Assembly: GCA_023134935.1 (NCBI GenBank)
Contig: JAGLUD010000259.1
Location: 1-13,674 of the forward strand
Length of the DNA stretch: 13,674 nucleotides
Reading direction: 5' to 3'
DNA from: Paracoccaceae bacterium
GTDB lineage: Bacteria; Pseudomonadota; Alphaproteobacteria; Rhodobacterales; Rhodobacteraceae
The notes under the pieces: generated by a model
Seen by the model: only the letters and a program-made list of their open reading frames with translations
Told to the model about the DNA's origin: nothing
Databases searched by the model: none
In this document: piece after piece, positions 1 through 8,476 of the stretch
Layout of the letters: every line of letters starts with the position of its first letter
Numbering within the stretch: position 1 is the stretch's first letter
Position numbers and translations under genes: made by a program

Positions 1-1127
1 TCCGTGCGGTAACCGCGATAGCTGAATTCGGGGAACACAAATGGAATCGTGTCATTATCTTCATCGTCACGAAGGCTGTTTATTATCACGGCTGCTAGCG
101 AGAAGTAGCTGCGGTTACGGTGCCGGCTGAACTTCACCTCGCTGACCACCCGATCAGTGTCGTCATAGTTATATTGGCGCATAAATCCGTTGTCGCTGAG
201 GACAGTCGCGCTGAAATCGAGTATCACTTCGTCGACGATTTCGAAGCTGCCGTCCACTGCCAGAAAACCACGCCCGAACTCGCCAAACTCGTCATTGATG
301 GCAATTGCACCGAATGTATCGAAGCCACCGTGAGTAAAACGTTGACGATATTCCGCATCGATAACGGTTGCTCCGGAGAAGTTTAATGTAGGTGTGATCG
401 TAGCATCGGCATGGTCGCCCAGTACTAGATAGTAGGGCAGTTTTATGCCGTCTCCGAAGTATTCGGACGACAAGATCACAGGGCTTAGAAACCCTGACGC
501 ACGGCGCACAGACGGGTCCGGTATTCGCATGTAGGGCAAGTAAAATACCGGCAGTCCGAAGACCTCGATAGTGGCGTTTCGGAAGTGGATTTGTTTGCGT
601 TCGTCGTCGCGGATCACTTGGCGTGCCCGTATTTGCCAGACCGGGACTGGGCGGGCCGCACATACCTGACAGGAACTGGCAACGACGTTGGTCAACGTAT
701 CGAACCGCCCGTCGGTGCGCTCATATTCCGTCGCGGCGAACTGCATTCGGTCGGCAAGCAATAGTTTAGCGCCTTGGATGAGAACGCGCTGCAGGTCGCT
801 GGACAGTTCGGCGAAATCCGCCAATATGACCGTGCCGCTTGCATCTGTGATAACGAGCGGGCCTTGCGCGGTGATCGACCCATTGCGCGAGTCGTATACG
901 ATGCCGCTGGATGCCAAGACGGTATCACCGAAGAAGACCTGCACATTACCGGTGGCGCTCAGCAATCCGGTCGTTTGATCCAAATTGATCGTATCTGCCA
1001 GCAAACTAATAGGATTATCGGATTGCGCAGCGACAAATTGTGGTACGATTCCGCACGCAACGAGCATCATCAAAACTGCCGCCCGATGTCGCATAAATAT
1101 TAGGAAATTGCCGATACACACTCGCAT
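1..1127 (-). CDS. lptD: LPS-assembly protein LptD, N-terminal part (runs off the left edge)
   Basis: LptD is the outer-membrane barrel that, with LptE, inserts lipopolysaccharide into the outer leaflet. I translated the open minus frame by hand: 375 codons are visible and no stop is reached. Residues 12-35 form a signal peptide (basic MRHR, hydrophobic core, VAA before QS). Residues about 40-135 are the OstA/LptA-like beta-jellyroll (LLADTINLD, SATGNVQVFFGD). Then come a CxxC pair (C153, C156) and the family block at 186-215 (TIEVFGLPVFYLPYMRIPDP, then SGFLSP), followed by the first barrel strands. The start at 1127 lies 6 bases after the lptG stop, with GGAGGA about 13 bases upstream. An ATG at 1094 (residue 12) would give a more typical signal peptide, so the start is uncertain. 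The C-terminal barrel and its cysteines lie outside the window. The gene is last in the visible lptF-lptG-lptD unit. Confidence 0.93.
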   Translation of the reverse strand, partial: MRVCIGNFLIFMRHRAAVLMMLVACGIVPQFVAAQSDNPISLLADTINLDQTTGLLSATGNVQVFFGDTVLASSGIVYDSRNGSITAQGPLVITDASGTVILADFAELSSDLQRVLIQGAKLLLADRMQFAATEYERTDGRFDTLTNVVASSCQVCAARPVPVWQIRARQVIRDDERKQIHFRNATIEVFGLPVFYLPYMRIPDPSVRRASGFLSPVILSSEYFGDGIKLPYYLVLGDHADATITPTLNFSGATVIDAEYRQRFTHGGFDTFGAIAINDEFGEFGRGFLAVDGSFEIVDEVILDFSATVLSDNGFMRQYNYDDTDRVVSEVKFSRHRNRSYFSLAAVIINSLRDDEDNDTIPFVFPEFSYRGYRT

Positions 1128-1133
1128 AAATTT

Positions 1134-2234
1134 CTAGCCGTCCTCCAGATGCAGCACAAATGCCAACGCAAATAGTGCTGCCGCCAATGGAGGCGCCCAG
1201 GTTGCCAGCAGCACTGGAACTTCTTGCGCCTGTCCGAGCGATTCGGCAACATTCTTGACGGCAAACATCAAGAAACCTGACAGAATCGCCAGAAGCGCCA
1301 TTACACCAGCATTCCCGAACCGCGCGTGCTTTAACGAGAAAGCGGCCCCGATCAACATCATCGCTACCAACGTCAGCGGGGTCGCGTATTGCGATTGTAA
1401 AAACACTTCGTGACGCACGGCCGAGAATCCAGATGCGTTCAGCTGATCAATAAAGGCGGGTAGTTTCCATACAGAAATGGTTTTTGGGGCAGCAAAACTA
1501 CTGAGGATACGATCGCTGGTCAGGTCTGTCGGTAACACGATTTCGGGGTAGGGGCGGATGTCGGCAGTTTCAAACAGGTTTTTGTCCAAAAACCGCCATT
1601 GCGTCGCGTTGAACAGTTTCCAGGCACCCGGTTGCAGTTCGGCACGCGTGGCCTCGATGCGCCGAACGAGGTCACCGTTCGTGGAAAACTCGTGAAAACG
1701 CACGCCGTAAAGGATGTCACCACTGCGACTGGAACTGCGTGCCTGAATGATGAAATTACTGTTTTCGCCAGTTTGTCGAAGCCATAGACCTTCGCGTGAA
1801 ATCGACAATTGATTGCCGCCATTTCCCGTATATTCCGCCCGGATTCCGCTGGCTTTGCGAATGGTCGCGGTAAGAATTGGATTCCACGCCGTAATCGTGA
1901 TTAGCCCGATAAGGATGGTCACAATCGTCGGAGCCAGCAACATTTTCAGCGCCGAAACACCCGAGGCCCGAACAATCACCATTTCGCTTGATCGGGACAT
2001 ACCAAGAAACGTGAACATACTGCCGAGCAATACAACCAACGGAAATGTGGTGAACATGGATTCGGGCAATGTCACCGAAATCAGCTGAATATAAACTTTT
2101 GCTTCAACCCCGCGCTCGGAGAAAAACCGCAGCACATCGGCGGTAATGATCAACAGCAGTAGCGCCAACAGCGCAACCTGCACACGTATGACATTGTAGA
2201 GGAACTTTCGCGCGATATAGTAGTACAGGGTCAT
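1134..2234 (-). CDS. lptG: LPS export ABC transporter permease LptG
   Basis: This is one of two related permeases of the inner-membrane LptB2FG complex, which extracts lipopolysaccharide and pushes it onto the periplasmic bridge towards LptD. The 366-residue protein has the family layout: two N-terminal helices (about 16-36 and 60-80), a cytoplasmic coupling segment (SRSSEMVIVRASG, with E84 the likely LptB-contacting glutamate), a helix near 100-122, a periplasmic beta-jellyroll of about 150 residues, and three C-terminal helices from about 283 to the end. Length matches the family (about 360). The ATG lies one base after the lptF stop (TAATATG), with GAGGG six bases upstream, so the two are surely translationally coupled. 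LptG rather than LptF is inferred from its second position and the MTLYYYIARKFL start. Confidence 0.94.
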   Translation of the reverse strand: MTLYYYIARKFLYNVIRVQVALLALLLLIITADVLRFFSERGVEAKVYIQLISVTLPESMFTTFPLVVLLGSMFTFLGMSRSSEMVIVRASGVSALKMLLAPTIVTILIGLITITAWNPILTATIRKASGIRAEYTGNGGNQLSISREGLWLRQTGENSNFIIQARSSSRSGDILYGVRFHEFSTNGDLVRRIEATRAELQPGAWKLFNATQWRFLDKNLFETADIRPYPEIVLPTDLTSDRILSSFAAPKTISVWKLPAFIDQLNASGFSAVRHEVFLQSQYATPLTLVAMMLIGAAFSLKHARFGNAGVMALLAILSGFLMFAVKNVAESLGQAQEVPVLLATWAPPLAAALFALAFVLHLEDG

Positions 2235-2235
2235 A

Positions 2236-3357
2236 TTACGCCCTCGCCGAAGTTTGGTACAATGTGCGTTTGAAACGGTTTTTTGACAAAACCAGCAGCG
2301 CCAAGAACAAACAAAGAAGTGCTGGTGCGTAGGAAAGCAGGTACATCGCGGGATTGGCGATAACCCAGGTTTTGATCATCAACGTAAGGCCAATAATAAG
2401 TACACCGGAGCTGCCGGTAAGGGCGATGCGCAGCCCAAGCCCCGTTCGCTTGTAGCTTGCCGTCATTAGCATCGCGAAAGCATAGATCGGCAGAACCAGC
2501 GCGAATAATGGTAACGCCAGCTTTTGGTGTGCCTCTGCAGTATAGGCCGCGATGCTATATTTTCCACCATTTGCAATAATTTCTTCGGGGTTAAGCAGTT
2601 CAGATACGAAGTGTTCCACTGGTGTGGTGTTGCGATTTGTTGTTTCACCCAAAATGCCGCTTAGATCAAAAACGAACTGGTCAAACTCGATTGTGTTAAG
2701 GCTTTTTTCGATTGTGGAATATCGTTGCATAACGCCCTGATGCATAACCAACCGAAGCTCACCCTCATCTTGAAGCAGTAACGCCTGTTTGGCGGAATAG
2801 GTTACCGGATTGCCTGCGTCGCGTTGGTCATTTAAAAAAAGCCCCTCGATTTCGCCGGCCTTGCTGGAGTCCTTGATGTAAATAGTGACCCCAGAAGTTG
2901 GATGTATGAATTGCTTTTCACGCAACAGAGATCCAACAAAATCTTGCCGAACATCGGCGATGCGGTCGGCTAGTCGTGTCGTGGAACGGGGTTGAAGGAC
3001 GAATAGCAACACCATCATTGCCAGCATCACGATCACACCAACTGCAACGGTAGCGCGGACAATTCGCGTGGGCGAGAGGCCAGAAGACACAATTACTACC
3101 ATCTCGGATTCACCAAAAAGCCTGTTTACTGTGAACAGCGTGGAAACGAACACGGCGATTGGCAGTACGACTATCAGCACGTTGGGTAGAATTAACGTTG
3201 CGAATTCAAGGAAAATCACGCCGGAATGACCATTGTCGATGATGATCTCCATCAGCGGCAGCGTCTGGGCCAACCAGATGATACCCGTCAGGGCCAGCGC
3301 GAAAAAACCGAACGGTCCCAGTTGTGTAACAAACAAATATCGATCTAGTCGGTTCAC
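2236..3357 (-). CDS. lptF: LPS export ABC transporter permease LptF
   Basis: This is the partner permease of LptG in the LptB2FG lipopolysaccharide extractor. The 373-residue protein starts with the typical MNRLDRYLF and has hydrophobic helices at about 12-35, 55-80 and 100-122. The coupling segment GESEMVVIVSSGLS (about 82-95, E85) is followed by a periplasmic domain (about 125-270) and three C-terminal helices (about 283-355). The start codon is GTG, since no ATG lies near the conserved N-terminus; a weak purine stretch (AAGGGTAGAG) precedes it. The LptB ATPase gene is not in the window. lptF is the first gene of the unit and is divergent from pepA across 134 bases. A TTGACC at 3424-3429 on this strand could be a -35 element, but the matching -10 (TAGGCC, 17 bases on) is poor. 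Confidence 0.94.
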   Translation of the reverse strand: MNRLDRYLFVTQLGPFGFFALALTGIIWLAQTLPLMEIIIDNGHSGVIFLEFATLILPNVLIVVLPIAVFVSTLFTVNRLFGESEMVVIVSSGLSPTRIVRATVAVGVIVMLAMMVLLFVLQPRSTTRLADRIADVRQDFVGSLLREKQFIHPTSGVTIYIKDSSKAGEIEGLFLNDQRDAGNPVTYSAKQALLLQDEGELRLVMHQGVMQRYSTIEKSLNTIEFDQFVFDLSGILGETTNRNTTPVEHFVSELLNPEEIIANGGKYSIAAYTAEAHQKLALPLFALVLPIYAFAMLMTASYKRTGLGLRIALTGSSGVLIIGLTLMIKTWVIANPAMYLLSYAPALLCLFLALLVLSKNRFKRTLYQTSARA

Positions 3358-3437
3358 GGATTCGCTCTACCCTTAAAGTTTGGCGCAGTTTACCTAATCC
3401 GGCCTATTTCGTAACCCCCAACTGGTCAAGGCGATGT

Positions 3438-3479
3438 TATCGCGATAGGACTGTAGGCAGCAAGATTCTGCCAGTTTTT
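3438..3479 (+). other. possible leader structures upstream of pepA
   Basis: Inside the lptF/pepA gap there is a perfect 10-base palindrome, TATCGCGATA (3438-3447). It is followed by a small hairpin, GGCAG (3456-3460) / CTGCC (3468-3472), and then five T residues at 3475-3479. These directly precede the pepA ribosome binding site AAGGAA. The palindrome could be an operator and the hairpin plus T-run resembles a weak intrinsic attenuator. With only five stem pairs, either could be chance. Confidence 0.22.
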
Positions 3480-3491
3480 AAGGAACATGAA

Positions 3492-4958
3492 ATGACCACT
3501 CCTATCAGCATTAATTTTGTCGAATCCGATATCGACACCATCGCTACACTTACCGGTAAACTCACCGTGTTGGTCAGCCCTGACGGGAAGATTGATACGC
3601 TGGCACGCCGCGTGAACCGCTTGTCTAAAGGTGCAATCGCAAGGTTCGCCGAAAGCGATGCGTTTGCCAAGCTGGGCAATGGCGCAGGTGTTGCGCTGGC
3701 TTACCCAGCCGGAATGGACTGCGATGGCGTGTTGGTTGTGAAGCTTCCGAAGCGCCCCTCGGTTGCCGAGGCACGTAAGGCAGGCGCGGCTATGGCCGTT
3801 TATAAGGGCACGGGCGCGTTGACGGTTTTGGCGGCAAGCAACCCGAAGGCGGCAGATATTTCTTATGGTTTGGCACTGCGGGCTTATGCGTTTATTGCGC
3901 ATAAAACGACCGAGACAGACGAAATTCAGGGTGCAACTATGATGGTCACCAACCCTGAAACCGTCGCTTCCGAGGCTGGCCCGATGGCTGCACTTGCCGA
4001 AGGCGTTTTCTTTACGCGCGATTTGGTTAACGAGCCGTCAAACATATTGACAACGAACGATTTCGCGGCCCGTTTGGCGGCAATGCAAGAGCTTGGGCTG
4101 GAAGTTGAAATCCTTGAAGAAGACGAACTGGCCAAACTGGGAATGCGTACACTTCTGGCCGTAGGGCAGGGGTCTACCAGCCCCTCCAAGGTCGTCGTGA
4201 TGCGCTGGAACGGCGGCGGCGACGAGGCTCCGTTCGCGCTGGTTGGCAAAGGTGTCGTGTTCGATACCGGTGGTATTTCTATCAAGCCGTCGGCTGGTAT
4301 GGAAGACATGACAATGGACATGGGTGGCGCGGGCGTCGTTTCCGGTGTCATGCGTGCACTGGCACTGCGCGGCGCGAAAGCGAATGTGGTTGGCGTTGTC
4401 GGGTTGGTTGAAAACATGCCAGACGGTGACGCAATGCGGCCGGGCGATGTAGTGCGCTCCATGAAGGGTGACACGATCGAGATTAACAATACCGATGCCG
4501 AGGGACGCTTGGTTTTGGCTGACATCCTTTGGTACACGCAGGAACGGTTTGAGCCGGTTGGAATGATCGACCTTGCGACTCTGACAGGCGCGATTATCAT
4601 TGGTCTTGGACATGATAAGGCGGGCGTATTTTCCAATAACGACGCACTGTGCACGGATTTCTTGAAAGCAGCGGAATCGGAAAACGAGGGCGCTTGGCGG
4701 ATGCCGCTATCCCCTGCCTATGACGAACTGTTAAAATCGCGCACTGCGGATATGAAGAATTCCTGTGGTCGTCCTGCTGGTGCCTCGACAGCCGCACAAT
4801 TTCTGCAACGTTTCGTAAAAGCTGACACGCCGTGGATCCATCTGGATATTGCCGGTGTGGCTTTGTTGGCTGGCAACAGTGAGCTGTCACCAAAGGGCGC
4901 AACGGGTTGGGGTGTTCGTGCACTCGACCGTCTTATCCGCGATAAGTTCGAGGGCTGA
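3492..4958 (+). CDS. pepA: leucyl aminopeptidase (M17 family)
   Basis: This is a cytosolic two-metal aminopeptidase that removes N-terminal residues from peptides; some relatives also bind DNA in site-specific recombination and gene control. The 488-residue protein has the N-terminal macro-like domain (about 1-165) and the C-terminal catalytic domain. All family metal and catalytic residues are present: K253 and D258 in GKGVVFDTGG, K265, D276, and D335/E337/R339 in the M17 signature NTDAEGRL. Each is offset by exactly 17 from the E. coli PepA numbering, so the enzyme should be active. The ATG has AAGGAA six bases upstream. holC follows after two bases. The pepA-holC pair, divergent from the lpt genes, is a familiar alphaproteobacterial arrangement. 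Confidence 0.97.
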   Translation: MTTPISINFVESDIDTIATLTGKLTVLVSPDGKIDTLARRVNRLSKGAIARFAESDAFAKLGNGAGVALAYPAGMDCDGVLVVKLPKRPSVAEARKAGAAMAVYKGTGALTVLAASNPKAADISYGLALRAYAFIAHKTTETDEIQGATMMVTNPETVASEAGPMAALAEGVFFTRDLVNEPSNILTTNDFAARLAAMQELGLEVEILEEDELAKLGMRTLLAVGQGSTSPSKVVVMRWNGGGDEAPFALVGKGVVFDTGGISIKPSAGMEDMTMDMGGAGVVSGVMRALALRGAKANVVGVVGLVENMPDGDAMRPGDVVRSMKGDTIEINNTDAEGRLVLADILWYTQERFEPVGMIDLATLTGAIIIGLGHDKAGVFSNNDALCTDFLKAAESENEGAWRMPLSPAYDELLKSRTADMKNSCGRPAGASTAAQFLQRFVKADTPWIHLDIAGVALLAGNSELSPKGATGWGVRALDRLIRDKFEG

Positions 4959-4960
4959 AC

Positions 4961-5422
4961 TTGGCTGAAGTCCTCTTTTATCACCTGACCCAAACGCCGC
5001 TTGAACGCACTTTACCAGAGCTTCTGGAAAAGTCGTTGCAACGTGGCTGGCGGGTGTTGGTAAAGGGGGGCAACGCCGATCGTCTGGCGTTTCTGGATGA
5101 GAAGTTATGGACCTACCGCGACGACTCTTTCCTGCCACACGGTGCGTCGGGGGAGGGTGCGGAACACCAACCGGTTTACCTGACCATCGGGGACGAAGAA
5201 CCAAATCAGGCGAACATACTGTTTCTGGTGGACGGCGCAGCTTATCCGTTTGAAAAAATGAACAGTTTCGACCGCGTGTGCGTGTTGTTTGACTGTAACG
5301 ATGCAGATGCCGTGAGTGCTGCGCGTGAAGACTGGAAAGCAACTGCGGCAGCGAAACTTCCTGCCAAATACTGGGCACAAGAAGATGGCAGTTGGACGCA
5401 GAAGGCCGAAAATACGCCCTGA
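4961..5422 (+). CDS. holC: DNA polymerase III chi subunit
   Basis: Chi links the clamp-loader part of the replicative polymerase to single-strand binding protein and supports lagging-strand synthesis. The 153-residue protein matches the family in length (E. coli chi is 147). It shows the N-terminal block FYHLTQTPLERTLPELLEKS, the conserved FLDEKLWTYRDDSFLPHG (about 44-61), the hydrophobic strand ILFLVDGA, and the C-terminal block KYWAQEDGSWTQKA. The start is TTG, two bases after the pepA stop, with GAGGG six bases upstream; no ATG is available at the conserved N-terminus. The partner psi (HolD) is not in the window and is often missing in this class. The stop at 5420-5422 directly abuts the stop of the convergent protease gene, and I see no terminator between them. 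Confidence 0.92.
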   Translation: MAEVLFYHLTQTPLERTLPELLEKSLQRGWRVLVKGGNADRLAFLDEKLWTYRDDSFLPHGASGEGAEHQPVYLTIGDEEPNQANILFLVDGAAYPFEKMNSFDRVCVLFDCNDADAVSAAREDWKATAAAKLPAKYWAQEDGSWTQKAENTP

Positions 5423-6001
5423 TTACCTATGCAGAAACAGTTTATCGTCGATGATTTCAAAGCGTTCGAACAACCGAAGGTAAGTCATGCCAAGAAGCGA
5501 GACGCTCATCTGGCCCTCAGAAACAAGCACCCTTACATTCTTATCGACTATACCGGAAAACTCCAAAGTCTTGAGGGTGGTTCTTGCTGTGCGAACCTCG
5601 CCATTCGCGGTGTCTGCCGTGCCTCGATAGATCAGGGTTTCAAGCGCAATACCAACCTTTTGCGCATCTTGTGAACTTAAGAAAATTTCACTGGCCCCCG
5701 TATCAATCACAAACTCAATGCGGACATTGTTGACCAGAATGTCAGCGTAAAAGTGACCGTCTCTGGCGCGCGAAATGCTTATGGTGTCATCCGAAACCAT
5801 CACGCCTTGGGAAGGGAATAACTGACTTTGAAGTTGTTCTTTGAAGCCATAGATGATGACAGCCGCAAGAAAGATCAGCACCCAGATCAACGCCTGTTGA
5901 ACCATCGTGCCCATACGCCCGCGATAAGACTTAAGGATGTATGATCCGATGACCAGACCGAAAATGGCCATGTAAACGAAATATGCGATGGTGCCGGGCA
6001 A
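5423..6001 (-). CDS. membrane-anchored retropepsin-like aspartic protease (TIGR02281-type)
   Basis: This is a small clan AA aspartic protease of the family found in alphaproteobacteria. The substrate is unknown. Of 192 residues, two hydrophobic helices (about 3-22 and 36-51) anchor the protein in the inner membrane. The C-terminal domain (about 72-192) carries the catalytic motif DTGAS (100-104) and the second family block SLLGMTYLRLFERFEI (168-183). One such domain is half a pepsin fold, so activity would need a dimer. The start is uncertain. The reading frame opens with TTG at 6001 immediately after, and in the same frame as, the marC stop; no clear Shine-Dalgarno is seen. An ATG at 5971 would cut most of the first helix. 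Homologues usually keep that helix, which favours TTG. It is the last gene of the ABC-F/marC/protease unit. Confidence 0.85.
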   Translation of the reverse strand: MPGTIAYFVYMAIFGLVIGSYILKSYRGRMGTMVQQALIWVLIFLAAVIIYGFKEQLQSQLFPSQGVMVSDDTISISRARDGHFYADILVNNVRIEFVIDTGASEIFLSSQDAQKVGIALETLIYRGTADTANGEVRTARTTLKTLEFSGIVDKNVRVLVSEGQMSVSLLGMTYLRLFERFEIIDDKLFLHR

Positions 6002-6625
6002 TCAGAGGCCAAACATGCCGTATTCGCGCAACCCGTCGAGTACGAACTGGACCGAAAGCGCAGCAAGGAACATACCCATCAAACGAGTCACAAGGTTGAT
6101 GCCGGTATGGCCAAGGGCGCGTTCCATCAAACCGCTGGTCATGAAGGACACGAACAAGATTGCCAGAACGGCCAGCATCACTGCGTAGACGGTCAGTTGA
6201 CCTGTCAAATCGCCGGAATTTTGCCCAACCAGCAAGATCATCGTGGTCATTGCGCCTGGTCCGGCAATCAATGGCATAGCGAGAGGGAAGACAGCGGGAT
6301 CTGGTCCCTCATCCTCCTCGGCGGTTTTTTCGCGGCGTGGGGTGCGGCGTTCAAACAGCATATCGATCGCAGTAAGGAACAACAAAATGCCGCCGGATAC
6401 GCGGAACGCGGGCATGCCGATGCCGATTTTGGAAAGCACGAATTCGCCACCGAACCCGAAAATTGCCAGAATCGCCGCGCCAGTCATCAGCGCTCGAAAG
6501 GCCACACCGCGACGTTGGCGGGCGGTCATGCCTGCTGTTAGCGTAACAAACAAAGGCGTCAGGCCGATGGGGTCGATGATCACAAACAGGGTCACGAATG
6601 CGGTGGTCGCAAGTTCCAGTTCCAT
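6002..6625 (-). CDS. MarC-family integral membrane protein
   Basis: The MarC family consists of six-helix inner-membrane proteins whose function is unresolved. An early link of E. coli MarC to multiple antibiotic resistance did not hold up. The 207-residue protein has the family hallmarks: DPIGLTPLF near the N-terminus (18-26), a charged cytoplasmic loop (about 92-110), PLAMPLIAGPGAMTT (114-128), and a C-terminal helix with RLMGMFLAALSVQFVLDGL (181-199). I chose the ATG at 6625, which overlaps the ABC-F stop by one base (TGATG) and has GGAGG ten bases upstream. The longer frame from 6664 adds 13 polar residues unlike the family. The downstream protease begins with no gap, so translation of all three genes in this unit is probably coupled. 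Confidence 0.92.
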   Translation of the reverse strand: MELELATTAFVTLFVIIDPIGLTPLFVTLTAGMTARQRRGVAFRALMTGAAILAIFGFGGEFVLSKIGIGMPAFRVSGGILLFLTAIDMLFERRTPRREKTAEEDEGPDPAVFPLAMPLIAGPGAMTTMILLVGQNSGDLTGQLTVYAVMLAVLAILFVSFMTSGLMERALGHTGINLVTRLMGMFLAALSVQFVLDGLREYGMFGL

Positions 6626-8469
6626 CACCCACGAGCCTCCAATTTCTCTAGCGCATCCATCCACAGGGTCTCAGCACGCTCTAACCCATCCGTTACTTCG
6701 ACGTGTTTCTTCTGCCACATGCTGATTGCGGCGGCCTCACCGTCATAAAATCCGGGTTCGGCCATCTTCAGATCCAGCTTGTCGCGCATCCCTTGCAACG
6801 TTGTCACACGTTCCTCGCAACTGGCAACCTCTTCGCGCAGCTTTTCCTTGGAAACCTTCTTGGGCTTCTTACCCTTCTGTTTCTTCTTTTCAGACTTCGG
6901 CAACCCACCGCGTTCGGACAACAGCATCTTGCGATAAGCACCCATATCCTCGGTATACGGGGTCACATTGCCGCCTTTCACCAACCATAAACGATCGGCC
7001 ACCAATTCAACCAAAGACTGGTCGTGACTTACCAAAATCACGGCGCCCGTGTATTCGGTCAACGCCGCCACCAAAGCTTCGCGGGATTGGATATCAAGGT
7101 GGTTTGTCGGCTCATCGAGGATAATCATATGCGGCGCATCAATCGTCGCGATAAGCAGCGACAAACGCGCCTTCTGCCCACCGGACAAGTTGCCCACTTT
7201 GGTATCCACGATATCCGCACTCATGCCACCGGCAGCCAGACGCGAACGAATACGCCCAGCTAATTCCTTGGGCCGTAGACGGTGGATGTGCTGAATCGGT
7301 GTCTCGTCCAGATCAAGCTCGTCCACTTGATGCTGCGCAAAGAAACCAACTCGAAGTTTAGAGGATGCGTATTTGCTTCCCGACATAACCGTCAGCCGGT
7401 CCGCTAACAACTTCGCAAACGTCGATTTGCCCTGCCCATTGGCCCCAAGCAACGCGATGCGGTCGTCTTGGTCAATCCGCAGGTCCAGATTACGCAAAAT
7501 TACCTTGTCATCATAGCCAACACTGGCGTTTTCAAGGCGAATAATCGGTGGGCTAAGCTCTTCGGGTTCAGGGAAATTGAACGGCGTGACATGATCGCCA
7601 ACAATCGGCGCGAGCGTCCCCATCCGTGCCAACGCCTTGATCCGGCTTTGCGCCTGTTTCGCCTTGCTTGCCTGCGCGCGGAAACGATTGATATAGGATT
7701 CCATATGCTCGCGCTGTGCATCTTGCTTTTTCTTCTGCGCGACCAACTGTTCCAGCTTTGCGCGACGGGTGTTTTCGAACGTGTCGTAATTACCCGTGTA
7801 TAGCGTCAACTTTTGTTGATCCAAATGCAGAATTTGCGTGACCGAGCGGTTCAACAACGCCTTGTCATGGCTAATAATCAACACTGTGTGCGGATAGCGC
7901 GTCAGATATTGCTCCAACCAAATCGACCCTTCGAGGTCAAGATAGTTTGTTGGCTCGTCGAGCAGCAAGAAATCAGGTTGCGAGAACAGCACCGCCGCCA
8001 AAGCCACTCGCATTCGCCAACCACCGGAAAAGTCCGAGCACGGCTGTTGCTGCGCATCATTATCAAAGCCCAAACCATGCAGAATGCTGGCCGCGCGGGC
8101 CTCGGCCGAATGGGCTTCGATGTCCGCAAGACGCATATAGATGTCAGAAATGCGGGTAGGGTCAGTAGCAGTCTCGGCTTCAGCCAACAGATCAGTGCGT
8201 TCAACATCCGCCGCTAGAACCACGGAAATTAGGCTCTCCGGTCCCGAGGGAACCTCCTGCGCAATGCCACCAATACGGGCGCCACGGGGTATTTCAATCT
8301 CGCCCTCGTCCAGCACCCACTCGCCGCGGATCAGCTTGAACAAGGTGGTTTTACCCGCGCCATTACGCCCGACAATGCCGACCTTATGGCCAGAGGGAAT
8401 CGTGACGGTCGAACTGTCGATCAGTTTGCGACCCTCAAGGGTGAATGATATGTTTTTTATAGCTAGCAT
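6625..8469 (-). CDS. ABC-F family ATPase (YheS/Uup-like), ribosome-associated
   Basis: ABC-F proteins lack membrane domains. Known members bind the ribosomal E site and help translation of difficult sequences or protect against antibiotics. The 614-residue protein has two complete ATPase domains. Domain 1 has Walker A GRNGAGKT (34-41), signature FSGGW (147-151), Walker B LLLDEP (168-173) and H201. The linker (about 235-285) is rich in Lys, Arg and Gln and corresponds to the P-site tRNA interaction arm. Domain 2 has GANGQGKST (342-350), LSGGQ (428-432), IILDEP (449-454) and H482. A lysine-rich stretch (about 528-541) leads into a C-terminal coiled coil (about 541-612). The layout fits the YheS-like housekeeping type better than antibiotic-resistance types, but the subgroup is inferred. 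The ATG has no Shine-Dalgarno. The gene leads a gapless unit with marC and the protease. Confidence 0.93.
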   Translation of the reverse strand: MLAIKNISFTLEGRKLIDSSTVTIPSGHKVGIVGRNGAGKTTLFKLIRGEWVLDEGEIEIPRGARIGGIAQEVPSGPESLISVVLAADVERTDLLAEAETATDPTRISDIYMRLADIEAHSAEARAASILHGLGFDNDAQQQPCSDFSGGWRMRVALAAVLFSQPDFLLLDEPTNYLDLEGSIWLEQYLTRYPHTVLIISHDKALLNRSVTQILHLDQQKLTLYTGNYDTFENTRRAKLEQLVAQKKKQDAQREHMESYINRFRAQASKAKQAQSRIKALARMGTLAPIVGDHVTPFNFPEPEELSPPIIRLENASVGYDDKVILRNLDLRIDQDDRIALLGANGQGKSTFAKLLADRLTVMSGSKYASSKLRVGFFAQHQVDELDLDETPIQHIHRLRPKELAGRIRSRLAAGGMSADIVDTKVGNLSGGQKARLSLLIATIDAPHMIILDEPTNHLDIQSREALVAALTEYTGAVILVSHDQSLVELVADRLWLVKGGNVTPYTEDMGAYRKMLLSERGGLPKSEKKKQKGKKPKKVSKEKLREEVASCEERVTTLQGMRDKLDLKMAEPGFYDGEAAAISMWQKKHVEVTDGLERAETLWMDALEKLEARG

Positions 8470-8476
8470 GGGCGGC

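Noticed and set aside
120..1103. Several short frames on both strands suggesting a degraded region
   Set aside because: One uninterrupted minus frame from 1127 to the window edge encodes LptD; the short frames are shadows, and there is no frameshift.
3926..4654. 242-codon open frame on the minus strand
   Set aside because: It lies wholly inside pepA, whose active-site residues are all intact on the plus strand. Its translation is serine/proline/threonine-rich, as expected from antisense of this codon usage.
5429..5674. 81-codon plus-strand frame right after holC
   Set aside because: It is antisense to the protease C-terminal domain, including the SLLGM block, and has no family features.
6107..6725. 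Plus-strand frames of 144 and 160 codons
   Set aside because: They are antisense to marC and the end of the ABC-F gene; both minus-strand genes are intact and family-like.
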